This document shows, in pieces, positions 1 to 5,843 of a stretch of 5,843 nucleotides of DNA. Positions within the stretch are counted from its first letter, which is position 1; each line of letters starts with the position of its first letter. Position numbers and translations under genes: made by a program. The notes beneath the pieces were generated by a model. It did no database searches. It was not told where the DNA came from and worked only from the letters and a program-made list of their open reading frames with translations. Source of the DNA: Bacteroidota bacterium (lineage in GTDB: Bacteria > Bacteroidota > Bacteroidia > Flavobacteriales_D > Sanyastnellaceae); contig JAQCID010000082.1 of NCBI GenBank assembly GCA_027618855.1, forward strand, positions 1-5,843, read 5' to 3'.

Positions 1-1483
1 CCCTGTCGCAAACGGCATGTATCACATTTAAATCATGAGAAATAAACAAGTAAGCAAGGGATCTTCTTTTTTGAATGTCGGAAAGCAAGGTTAATATTTG
101 GGCTTGGATTCTTAAATCCAACGCAGAGACACTCTCATCCAATATTAGAAGCGCGGGTTTTACAGCCAATGCTCTAGCGAGTACGATGCGCTGTCTCATG
201 CCTCCGCTAAAAGAAGCTGGATATTTGTCAGTGTCCTCTCCACTTAACCCTACTTCAACAAGTAGATTGCGCGCCAATTCCATCTTTTTTGATGTAGACA
301 GTGCGCCTCCGTTTTCTGTGGTTCCGATCGCCTCACATAAAGCGTTTCCGATAGACATTCGGGGATTTAGTGCACTGAAGGGGTCTTGAAATACAGGCTG
401 AGCATCGCGACGAAACTCCTTCATCATTTGCCTGTTGTTAAGGTCTAGTTCGACCCCTTTCCAAATCACGGATCCCCCATTGGGAATCTCAAGCCCCAAC
501 ATCAACCTTCCCAGAGTTGACTTCCCACAACCGCTTTCACCCACAAGCCCCACTCGTTCTCCAGGCAGTATTTTAAGATTGACGCCATTGACTGCTGTAA
601 ATTTCTCTTCAACTTTTCCAAACCAACTCCTTTTCGTGATGTATTCTAGCACCACGTTTTGAACTTCTATAAAAGGCTGGACCTCTAAGTCTGTGTGCGC
701 AATTTCATCACGGTTTCTTTTGGGTTTGGAGTTCATTAAGTCCAAAGTATATGGGTGGGTCGGCTTGTCTAGCACTGCGATACATTCTCCTTGTTCCACA
801 ATCTCTCCATCTTTCATTACGACGACGAAATCTGCAATATCTCTGACGACATCAAGATCATGTGTTATAAAAAGAATCCCTAAATCACGCTCTTTCTGAA
901 GACGAAGCAACAATTCTAAAATGGTCTTTTGAACCGTAACATCTAATGCGGTTGTAGGCTCGTCAGCGACAAGAATCTTGGGGTTACAAGCAAGTGCGAT
1001 CGCGAGCATGACACGCTGTTTTTGACCCCCGCTTAGCTCGTGGGGATATTTATATATCGCGGTTTCTGGATCGGGCAATTCAACCTCTTTGAAAAGCTCG
1101 ATGACTCTTTTCATAGAATCAGATCTGCCTAATCCCATGTGTACGGCCAATGGCTCAGAGACTTGTTCACCTACTCTCATTGATGGATTCAACGAAGACA
1201 TCGGATCTTGAAAAACCATGCTAATCTCTCTTCCCACTGGCGTAATCGGCTTTTTGTCCACGTCTACCCAAGTCACCCCACCAATCCCTTTTACGTGACC
1301 TTTAATGACACGTCCATTTGAAGGGAGGAGTCCCATAATCGCTGTAGAAGTAACGGTCTTCCCCGAACCCGATTCTCCAACAATTGCTGTCGTCATTCCT
1401 TCATAAACGTTGAAGGACACACCAGAGATTACTGTTTTATCGAAAGCGACTTCTAACTGATCAACTTGAAGAAGAGGTTTCAA
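1..1483 (-). CDS. Fused two-domain ABC transporter ATP-binding protein, oligopeptide/dipeptide type (3' end cut by window)
   Basis: Cytoplasmic ATPase subunit expected to power a peptide-family (Opp/Dpp/Yej/Gsi-like) ABC permease. Reading the minus strand gives 494 uninterrupted residues holding two complete nucleotide-binding domains in tandem. Domain 1 has Walker A GESGSGKT (36-43), Q-loop FQDP (91-94), signature LSGGQKQR (150-157), Walker B ILVADE (170-175) and switch His208. Its tail HPYTLDLM (243-250) is the hallmark of peptide-transporter ATPases. Domain 2 has Walker A GESGCGKS (315-322), FQDP (365-368), signature FSGGMRQR (425-432), Walker B LLILDE (445-450) and His483. Only the last few dozen residues are missing, off the left edge. 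The start is taken as TTG at 1483: an in-frame TAA lies at 1540-1538, no ATG or GTG occurs between it and this TTG, and the next GTG (codon 22) or ATG (codon 30) would remove the first strands before Walker A. A GAGG lies 12 bases upstream. It begins two bases after the hppD stop, so it is probably in the same transcript. The substrate cannot be read from the ATPase, and permease and binding protein are outside the window. Confidence 0.93.
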   Translation of the reverse strand, partial: MKPLLQVDQLEVAFDKTVISGVSFNVYEGMTTAIVGESGSGKTVTSTAIMGLLPSNGRVIKGHVKGIGGVTWVDVDKKPITPVGREISMVFQDPMSSLNPSMRVGEQVSEPLAVHMGLGRSDSMKRVIELFKEVELPDPETAIYKYPHELSGGQKQRVMLAIALACNPKILVADEPTTALDVTVQKTILELLLRLQKERDLGILFITHDLDVVRDIADFVVVMKDGEIVEQGECIAVLDKPTHPYTLDLMNSKPKRNRDEIAHTDLEVQPFIEVQNVVLEYITKRSWFGKVEEKFTAVNGVNLKILPGERVGLVGESGCGKSTLGRLMLGLEIPNGGSVIWKGVELDLNNRQMMKEFRRDAQPVFQDPFSALNPRMSIGNALCEAIGTTENGGALSTSKKMELARNLLVEVGLSGEDTDKYPASFSGGMRQRIVLARALAVKPALLILDESVSALDLRIQAQILTLLSDIQKRRSLAYLFISHDLNVIHAVCDR

Positions 1484-1485
1484 AA

Positions 1486-2622
1486 TTACAGCGTACCTCG
1501 GTTTTCTTGTTCGCGTTCTATGGCCTCGAATAGCGCTTTAAAATTCCCTTTTCCAAAGGAGGTTGCTCCATTTCTCTGAATAATCTCAAAAAACATCGTC
1601 GGTCTGTCTAAAACCGGTTTTGTAAATAACTGAAGCAGGTAACCGTCTTCATCTCTGTCAATCAGAATCCCGAGTTTTCTTAATCCTTCGATGTCTTCGT
1701 CGATATCTCCAACACGGTCTAGAATGTCGTCGTAATAATTGTCCGGGACATATAAGAAATCGACACCCCTGGATTTTAGGGCTGTGATCGTTTTAATGAT
1801 ATCGTTTGTAGCAACGGCGATGTGTTGGCACCCCGAACCACCATAGTATTCAATATACTCCTCTATTTGCGACTTCTTTTTCCCTTTTGCAGGTTCGTTG
1901 ATCGGAAACTTTATCCGACCATTTCCATTGCTCATTACTTTCGACATGAGCGCAGTGTATTCTGTCGAGATATCCTTGTCATCGAATGAAATGATTTGGG
2001 CAAACCCCATCACCTCGGCATAAAACTTACCCCAGGTATTCATTTCACCCCAGTTCACATTGCCGACCATGTGATCGATGTATAACAGTCCTGTGTCTAC
2101 GGGTTGGTAATCGGGATTCCAGGCTCGGTATCCCGGCATAAAGACACCTTTGTAATTGTGCCTCTCTACGAATACATGAATCGTCTCTCCATATGTGTGA
2201 ATGGCGCTGAGTACGACTTCACCATTGTCGTCTTTTCGAACCTCAGGTTCGAATGCGCTTTTTGCGCCTCTTTTTGTCGTTTCCTCCCAGCTCTTTTTTG
2301 CATCCTCAACCCAAAGTGCAATCGTTTTTACGCCATCACCATGGTCGTTAAGATGTCGATTTAACTCACCTCCTGGCCGAAGAGGTGTCGTGAGGACGAG
2401 GATGATTTTATTCTGTTTAAGGACATATGAAACTGAATCTTTGCTGCCCGTTTCAAGTCCCTTATATGCGAGAGGCTGAAACCCCCAAGCAGTCATATAG
2501 AAGAACGCACTTTGCTTTGCATTTCCGACAATAAACTCAACATAATCTGTCCCAAGTATGGGAAGAAAGTCGGCGGCTTCTGGCAGAATCTTGTCAAGTT
2601 GAGGGATTGTGTTTTCTGACAT
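1486..2622 (-). CDS. hppD: 4-hydroxyphenylpyruvate dioxygenase
   Basis: Cytoplasmic non-haem Fe(II) enzyme that converts 4-hydroxyphenylpyruvate and O2 to homogentisate and CO2, the second step of tyrosine degradation. The 378-residue product shows the two-domain vicinal-oxygen-chelate layout of the family: an N-terminal domain at about 22-160 and a catalytic C-terminal domain at about 178-352. The expected 2-His-1-Glu iron triad is present as His184 (YIDHMVGNV), His267 (GCQHIAV) and Glu346 (FFEIIQR). Family active-site residues Asn242 (in FPINEP) and Gln331 (in LLQLFTKP) are also recognisable, as is the C-terminal FGKGNFKALFEAIE helix. The length suits a full bacterial/eukaryotic-type HPPD. 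The ATG at 2622 follows the hmgA stop by seven bases with no clear Shine-Dalgarno, as is usual in Bacteroidota, so translation probably follows on from hmgA. The downstream ABC ATPase begins two bases after its TAA. All catalytic residues are intact, so the enzyme should be active. The related hydroxymandelate synthase is less likely given the hmgA neighbour. Confidence 0.97.
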   Translation of the reverse strand: MSENTIPQLDKILPEAADFLPILGTDYVEFIVGNAKQSAFFYMTAWGFQPLAYKGLETGSKDSVSYVLKQNKIILVLTTPLRPGGELNRHLNDHGDGVKTIALWVEDAKKSWEETTKRGAKSAFEPEVRKDDNGEVVLSAIHTYGETIHVFVERHNYKGVFMPGYRAWNPDYQPVDTGLLYIDHMVGNVNWGEMNTWGKFYAEVMGFAQIISFDDKDISTEYTALMSKVMSNGNGRIKFPINEPAKGKKKSQIEEYIEYYGGSGCQHIAVATNDIIKTITALKSRGVDFLYVPDNYYDDILDRVGDIDEDIEGLRKLGILIDRDEDGYLLQLFTKPVLDRPTMFFEIIQRNGATSFGKGNFKALFEAIEREQENRGTL

Positions 2623-2629
2623 ATCTATG

Positions 2630-3790
2630 TTATTTCTTAACCCAAGATTTGTAGTAATCGGGATATTCTAAGTCGAGTGCTTGTTGCGTGAGATGAAGCG
2701 GTTTAAATGTGTCAACCATCACTGCCGTTTCAGGCGTTTCTTTCTTTCCGATGCTCTGTTCTATCGTCCCGGGGTGCGGACCGTGAACAATCCCAGCCGG
2801 ATGAAGCGTAAGTTGACCGGGCTTCACGCCCACTCTGCTCATAAAGTCACCATCAACATAGTAAAGCAACTCATCGGAGTCGATGTTGCTGTGATTATAA
2901 GGAGCTGGGATAGAATCAGGATGGTAATCGTAAAGTCTTGGCACAAAACTACAAATCACAAACCCTGCTGCTTCAAAGGTTTGGTGCGTAGGAGGGGGGA
3001 GGTGAATTCGGCCGGTAATGGGTTCGAAATCTTTGATGTTAAATGCATAGGGGAATAAAAACCCATCCCAACCTACTACGTCGAAGGGGTGGGCAGCATA
3101 GATATAATCGTGAATCAAACCATTTTTCTTGATTTTCACGAGGTAATCTCCCAACTCTTCATGAACGACGAGCTCACTTGGTGTTCGGAAGTCACGTTCA
3201 CAATATGGACTGTTCTCTAAGAGTTGTCCGAAATTATTTCGATAACGTTTGGGTGTGAAAACAGGAGCTTTAGAAGCCACGATAAACAGTCTGTTGTCAT
3301 CAGAATTGAATTTAAATCGGTAAATGATTCCCTTTGGGATCACCAAATAATCTCCCTTGCCAAAGACAAGGTTCCCGAACATTGTTTCTAAAACCCCGCT
3401 TCCATAATGGATGAAAATCGTTTCAGCTTGATCGGAGTTTTTATAGAAAACATCATCCTCAATTTTCGGAGGAGATGCGAGTTCAATGGTGAGGTCCGAA
3501 TTGAACATTATGGGGACTCGAGAGTCTAGATAATCTTTGCCAGGGACGACATTAAATCCTTCTAGTTTTCTAGAGTGTAAGTTACATTCGACGGCAATTT
3601 CAGGTCGCACATCAACGCTTCCTAAAACGTCCTTCACCATCGTCGGGTTGTTGTAATGGTATAGGATTGAAGTGATCCCTACAAACCCAGCTGTTCCGAA
3701 AACCTGTTCACGGTAAAGACTTCCATCTTTTTTGCGAAACTGAACATGTCGCTTATTGGGAATATCCCCCAGTTGCTGATAAAAAGGCAT
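2630..3790 (-). CDS. hmgA: Homogentisate 1,2-dioxygenase
   Basis: Cytoplasmic Fe(II) ring-cleavage enzyme that turns homogentisate, the product of the HppD reaction, into maleylacetoacetate. The 386-residue protein is shorter than the roughly 430-445 residues of human or Pseudomonas HGD, but it keeps the recognisable C-terminal cupin core: FNIKDFEPITGRIH (250-263), HQTFEAAGFVICSFVPR (269-285), APYNHSN (296-302), and LHPAGIVHGPHPG (329-341). By comparison with human HGD (iron ligands His335, Glu341, His371), the ligands here are most likely His300, Glu307 and His336. The two His residues are 36 apart, as in human, and Glu307 begins the same E-x6-G pattern, though it sits one residue further from the first His. 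The N-terminal MPFYQQLGDIPNKRHVQFRK matches the start region of short bacterial HGDs and supports the ATG at 3790, which has an AT-rich leader and no Shine-Dalgarno. It is the first gene of an apparent hmgA-hppD-ABC transcript, with a palindrome just upstream. The name comes from motif and context recognition; no alignment was run. Confidence 0.94.
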   Translation of the reverse strand: MPFYQQLGDIPNKRHVQFRKKDGSLYREQVFGTAGFVGITSILYHYNNPTMVKDVLGSVDVRPEIAVECNLHSRKLEGFNVVPGKDYLDSRVPIMFNSDLTIELASPPKIEDDVFYKNSDQAETIFIHYGSGVLETMFGNLVFGKGDYLVIPKGIIYRFKFNSDDNRLFIVASKAPVFTPKRYRNNFGQLLENSPYCERDFRTPSELVVHEELGDYLVKIKKNGLIHDYIYAAHPFDVVGWDGFLFPYAFNIKDFEPITGRIHLPPPTHQTFEAAGFVICSFVPRLYDYHPDSIPAPYNHSNIDSDELLYYVDGDFMSRVGVKPGQLTLHPAGIVHGPHPGTIEQSIGKKETPETAVMVDTFKPLHLTQQALDLEYPDYYKSWVKK

Positions 3791-3806
3791 TTTTCTATTA
3801 ATTAAA

Positions 3807-3821
3807 TACCTTGCTAAGGTA
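3807..3821. promoter_or_regulatory. 15-base palindrome upstream of hmgA, candidate operator
   Basis: TACCTT-GCT-AAGGTA is a perfect inverted repeat with six-base arms and a three-base spacer, 17 to 31 bases before the hmgA ATG in the short gap after the glucosaminidase gene. Read on the minus strand, TACCTTAG (3821-3814) matches the Bacteroidota -7 element TAnnTTTG at all but one fixed position. A start site about 7 bases downstream would leave a short AT-rich leader. No convincing -33 TTTG was found, so the promoter part is weak. A regulator site covering the promoter of the tyrosine-degradation cluster is the favoured reading. A small hairpin in the leader is the alternative. Confidence 0.35.
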
Positions 3822-3863
3822 GTTCAGAGAAATTTGATATTCACGAACTTTGTAGGCGCGCAA

Positions 3864-4934
3864 TCAACTCTCTTTAGCGTTTAGGAGCTTCGCGTACCAC
3901 GGAAGTCCCCCCTCTTTACTTAACGGCCATTGTAAGCTCAATTTGGTGCCAGCTTGCAATGATTCGTTCGGATTGAGTCTGTTTTTTCGAATGATTGCAG
4001 ACGTTTTAATCCCATATATCTGAGAGATCTCCCAAATGGTTTGGCCTTGATGAACAGTATGCCAAGTATATGCAGCATGATTCTTCTTAGGCTGTAAGTA
4101 AATCTTGTCCCCCAGATTGAATACATGACTTTTTGAGACTCCATTGTATTTTCGGAACTGCCAAGGCATCATGTCGAGCTCCTTTGCCAAGCTTTTTTGG
4201 GTATCTCCTTCACGTGCGAAAACAAATTGAATGCCATGTTCAGTTGTTCTGATTCGCCTAGCTCCACCCTCATTTGTAGTAGAATTCCTGGCTGTTCTAG
4301 CCTTTGATTCAGAGCCGAGTCTGTCCGAAATAACTTGTTGTTCTTTTACAATTTCAGTTTCAACCTTTGTTTCACCCTTTCCGACCTCGGCAAGCGCATC
4401 AAGTCCTTTTAAATCCAAAACATTTAAGTTGTGGCGCTCAATGATTGTAATAAGTTTTTCAGCGTATTCCGGATTCGTTGCATAGCCGCATTTTTTCAAC
4501 CCTTTTGCCCACCCCTTATAGTCATCAAGGTCCAGTTCAAATAACATCGCGTATCGGCTTTTCAGCAAGAACTTACTGTGGTCTTCATAGCTGTCTCGGG
4601 GGTGGTCATACACTCTGAAACACTCCCCTTTTTCATCGTCGTCATGATACGTTCGGCCGCCGACCCAATCACTGTGGCACTTAATTCCGAAATGATTGTT
4701 AGACTTCAGAGCCAATGTACTTACTCCGTTTCCGCTTTCAAGCATCCCTTGAGCAAGTGTAATACTCGCAGGGATGTTGTATTCGATCATTTGAGAAACG
4801 GCTTCTTTTTTCCATTTGTCAATGTAGTCTTCAGAAGAAACTTCGTCATTTGCAAAAATGCCAATTCCGCAAAACAAGACACACGTCCCAATGAGAGAGG
4901 CGAGGCGCAATACAGTAGTTTTAAATAATGACAT
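3864..4934 (-). CDS. Secreted glucosaminidase (GH73/FlgJ-like) with C-terminal LysM domains
   Basis: Predicted exported peptidoglycan hydrolase that cleaves N-acetylglucosaminyl bonds in the cell wall, for remodelling or daughter-cell separation. From ATG 4934 the protein has 356 residues. A signal peptide is clear: MSLFKTTVLR, then a hydrophobic stretch to about residue 28, with likely cleavage after IFA before NDE. The glucosaminidase domain spans about 33-168, with the catalytic Glu66 in AQGMLESGNG, followed by NNHFGIKC, the FRVYDHPRDSYEDHSKFL block and the closing YAEKLITIIERHNL helix. A charged, Ser/Thr-rich linker (about 174-230) leads to a degenerate LysM (234-283, YNG.....FNLGDKIYL) and a clear LysM (290-336, HTVHQGQTIWEISQIYGI), which should bind peptidoglycan. 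The frame extends upstream to a GTG at 5015. I prefer ATG 4934 because it places the signal peptide at the very N-terminus and the extension overlaps repeats and a hairpin. It is probably transcribed separately from the lipoprotein upstream and from hmgA downstream. Confidence 0.9.
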   Translation of the reverse strand: MSLFKTTVLRLASLIGTCVLFCGIGIFANDEVSSEDYIDKWKKEAVSQMIEYNIPASITLAQGMLESGNGVSTLALKSNNHFGIKCHSDWVGGRTYHDDDEKGECFRVYDHPRDSYEDHSKFLLKSRYAMLFELDLDDYKGWAKGLKKCGYATNPEYAEKLITIIERHNLNVLDLKGLDALAEVGKGETKVETEIVKEQQVISDRLGSESKARTARNSTTNEGGARRIRTTEHGIQFVFAREGDTQKSLAKELDMMPWQFRKYNGVSKSHVFNLGDKIYLQPKKNHAAYTWHTVHQGQTIWEISQIYGIKTSAIIRKNRLNPNESLQAGTKLSLQWPLSKEGGLPWYAKLLNAKES

Positions 4935-4956
4935 GAGAGGATGTTCTAGGGTAAAG

Positions 4957-4979
4957 AAAAAAAGTGCGCACAAGCGTGC
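4957..4979 (-). terminator. Weak hairpin plus T-tract, possible terminator after the lipoprotein gene
   Basis: On the minus strand GCAC-GCTT-GTGC (4979-4968) could fold into a four-base-pair stem with a tetraloop. It is followed after GCAC by seven T residues (4963-4957). It lies in the 137-base gap between the lipoprotein stop and the preferred glucosaminidase start. The stem is short, and an overlapping palindrome GTGCGCAC (4964-4971) could compete with it, so this is only a candidate. If real, it would separate the polyprenyl synthase-lipoprotein transcript from the glucosaminidase gene and argues against the GTG start at 5015. Confidence 0.25.
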
Positions 4980-5000
4980 CAGCTGCAAGATAAAAACCCA

Positions 5001-5014
5001 CCTTTCACCTTTCA
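5001..5014. repeat. Tandem heptamer CCTTTCA x2 in the gap before the glucosaminidase gene
   Basis: Two adjoining copies of CCTTTCA (TGAAAGG on the minus strand) lie in the 137-base gap and create the alternative GTG at 5015 of the glucosaminidase frame. A GAGGAG sits 14 bases upstream of that GTG, which is too far for a standard ribosome site. The repeat is probably slippage-derived rather than functional. Confidence 0.4.
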
Positions 5015-5054
5015 CTTGACAGATGTGTTCTCCTCAACGTGAAAATGTGTAAAA

Positions 5055-5077
5055 CCTTATCCTTAGATGCCTTATCC
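5055..5077. repeat. Direct repeat of 8 bases at the lipoprotein 3' end
   Basis: CCTTATCC occurs at 5055-5062 and again at 5070-5077, 15 bases apart, straddling the stop codon of the lipoprotein gene. It is short enough to be chance or a small local duplication; no function is evident. Confidence 0.4.
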
Positions 5078-5518
5078 AGGTGTTGCATCAAATTCTCTCA
5101 CCACAACCCCGGTGCTGTCCGAGAACTGCCAAACTCCAGTTTCAAACCCCTGACTGTAATGCCCCAAGATGTTAACCACTCCATTTGGGTGCCAAGTTTG
5201 GTATTTGCCGTCAGTTACTCCGTTTGAAAAACAATTAAGGGACCATTTCATTCCATCAGGATAGAATGTATCCCAACACCCAATTTTTAAATCCGACCCA
5301 TCCCTGCTCACAACCCTGCCACGTGTTTGTATCTTAAAATTATCATAATAAGAAAGAACCTCAACGGTATCCCCTTTTAGATATACTCTTTCCTCTTTCA
5401 CATTGCCATTGCTCCATTTCGAAGTCACCTCAACGATCTTGCCTGTATACACCGTGTCTCCACAACCAATTGCTGCAAATACAACCATCCACACTGTGAC
5501 ATTCCCTTTCGTCTTCAT
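5072..5518 (-). CDS. Small lipoprotein with MORN-type repeats (YwqK-like fold)
   Basis: Protein of 148 residues with no assigned biochemical role. A short lysine-containing N-terminus, a hydrophobic stretch (VTVWMVVFAAIG) and Cys19 in AIGC form a plausible lipobox, so it is likely a membrane-anchored lipoprotein facing the periplasm or cell surface. The body consists of MORN_2-like beta-hairpin repeats, with glycines starting successive units at residues 80, 104 and 128, exactly 24 apart: GCWDTFYPDG, GKYQTWHPNG, GVWQFSDSTG. Each of the first two is followed by a turn such as YSQGFETG. A weaker unit lies near residues 34-49 (WSNGNVKEERVYLKGD). Such repeats are common in Bacteroidota outer-membrane lipoproteins and in the YwqK 'antitoxin' family, but no toxin gene is beside it. 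Its ATG overlaps the TGA of the polyprenyl synthase gene by four bases (ATGA), implying translational coupling and one operon. The repeat and lipoprotein assignments are reasonably firm; the function is unknown. Confidence 0.82.
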   Translation of the reverse strand: MKTKGNVTVWMVVFAAIGCGDTVYTGKIVEVTSKWSNGNVKEERVYLKGDTVEVLSYYDNFKIQTRGRVVSRDGSDLKIGCWDTFYPDGMKWSLNCFSNGVTDGKYQTWHPNGVVNILGHYSQGFETGVWQFSDSTGVVVREFDATPG

Positions 5519-5843
5519 CGGTTTCGTTGAATTGTAAAATCAAGCATATTAATTAAAGCGTTCCGTGATTCAGTATCCTCAAATACATCGAGCATTTCGA
5601 CAGCTTCATTTCTTAATTCGGCCATTTTATTTCTCGCATATCCAATGCCGGGACCTTCAATAACCGCTTGAATCACCTCTTGCACAGCCTTCGGATCTTT
5701 AGGGGCTCGTTTCACCAGTTTAATTAACCGTTTGCGGGTTCTTCGATCGGCCTTTTCAAGTGTATGGATGAGAGGAAGCGTTAATTTTTTCTCCCGGATG
5801 TCTTGGCCAGTAGGTTTCCCCGTTTTTTTCCCATCACCCAGGT
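5515..5843 (-). CDS. Polyprenyl diphosphate synthase, C-terminal part (5' end cut by window)
   Basis: Only the last 108 residues are visible, about a third of a family that usually has about 320-330. The frame enters from the right edge as LGDGKKTGKPTGQDIREKKL and continues TLPLIHTLEKA. The G-K-(P)-T-G-x-D-(I)-x-E-K-K-x-T-L-P-L-I block is the signature that directly follows the second aspartate-rich motif of trans-isoprenyl diphosphate synthases. The rest is the helical C-terminus (GPGIGYARNKMAELRNEAVEML, then ALINMLDFTIQRNR). Family members condense isopentenyl diphosphate units into long all-trans chains, typically the side chain of menaquinone or ubiquinone (IspB-like). Chain length cannot be judged because the determining residues near the first Asp motif are off the window. 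A GTG at 5715 lies inside the gene and is not a start. Its TGA overlaps the lipoprotein start. Confidence 0.9.
   Translation of the reverse strand, partial: LGDGKKTGKPTGQDIREKKLTLPLIHTLEKADRRTRKRLIKLVKRAPKDPKAVQEVIQAVIEGPGIGYARNKMAELRNEAVEMLDVFEDTESRNALINMLDFTIQRNR

Noticed and set aside
75..899. Three plus-strand frames opposite the ABC ATPase
   Set aside because: The minus strand carries an uninterrupted two-domain ATPase through the whole stretch; the plus frames are low-complexity Ser/Pro-rich shadows.
2104..2479. Two overlapping plus-strand frames inside hppD
   Set aside because: They overlap each other in different frames and are antisense to the conserved HPPD coding sequence.
2681..3058. 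Plus-strand frame of 125 codons inside hmgA
   Set aside because: It lies entirely antisense to a well-supported enzyme gene; its translation shows no domain-like pattern and is rich in R/H/V residues typical of shadow frames.
4578..4928. Plus-strand frame of 116 codons inside the glucosaminidase gene
   Set aside because: It is antisense to the catalytic domain coding region, with no recognisable motif or ribosome site.
5072..5518. Toxin-antitoxin system based on YwqK-like resemblance of the MORN lipoprotein
   Set aside because: No toxin-like partner is adjacent, and the protein has a lipoprotein signal and is coupled to a housekeeping gene.
5515..5715. A separate 66-residue gene starting at GTG 5715
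   Set aside because: The same frame continues upstream to the window edge with the conserved polyprenyl synthase motif, so this is only the tail of that gene.
1486..5843. Possible tocopherol/plastoquinone-like pathway, since HPPD makes homogentisate and a polyprenyl synthase is nearby
   Set aside because: hmgA directly beside hppD points to homogentisate breakdown, no homogentisate prenyltransferase is present, and the synthase is separated from the cluster by two unrelated genes.

Overview
The window looks like a chromosomal stretch of a Bacteroidota bacterium (probably Flavobacteriia/Cytophagia-like). The case rests on three things: a glucosaminidase-plus-LysM protein and a MORN-type lipoprotein of kinds common in that phylum, a short (386-residue) homogentisate dioxygenase, and start codons that mostly lack a good Shine-Dalgarno sequence. 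This placement comes from family resemblance, not from a search. All six genes lie on the minus strand and coding density is high. No RNA gene, mobile element, CRISPR array or long repeat was seen, and no gene-free stretch exceeds 140 bases.

In the direction of transcription (right to left), the window opens with the C-terminal third of a polyprenyl diphosphate synthase (5843-5515). Its TGA overlaps the ATG of a small MORN-repeat lipoprotein (5518-5072) by four bases. A 137-base gap with a weak terminator-like hairpin follows. Next comes a secreted peptidoglycan hydrolase with an N-terminal GH73-type glucosaminidase domain and C-terminal LysM domains (4934-3864). A 72-73 base gap carries a neat 15-base palindrome, after which a tight cluster begins: homogentisate 1,2-dioxygenase hmgA (3790-2630), 4-hydroxyphenylpyruvate dioxygenase hppD (2622-1486), and a fused two-domain peptide-type ABC transporter ATPase that starts on TTG two bases after the hppD stop and runs off the left edge (1483-1).

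Together, HppD and HmgA carry out two consecutive steps of tyrosine/phenylalanine breakdown: 4-hydroxyphenylpyruvate to homogentisate to maleylacetoacetate. The later enzymes (isomerase, fumarylacetoacetase) are not in the window. The ABC ATPase resembles those energising oligopeptide/dipeptide importers. Its near-zero spacing to hppD suggests co-transcription, so peptide uptake may be co-expressed with aromatic amino-acid catabolism; that is inference.

I found no convincing undescribed system. The points most worth a second look are the TTG-initiated, hppD-coupled ABC ATPase, the palindrome upstream of hmgA, and a one-residue insertion in the HmgA iron-binding loop.
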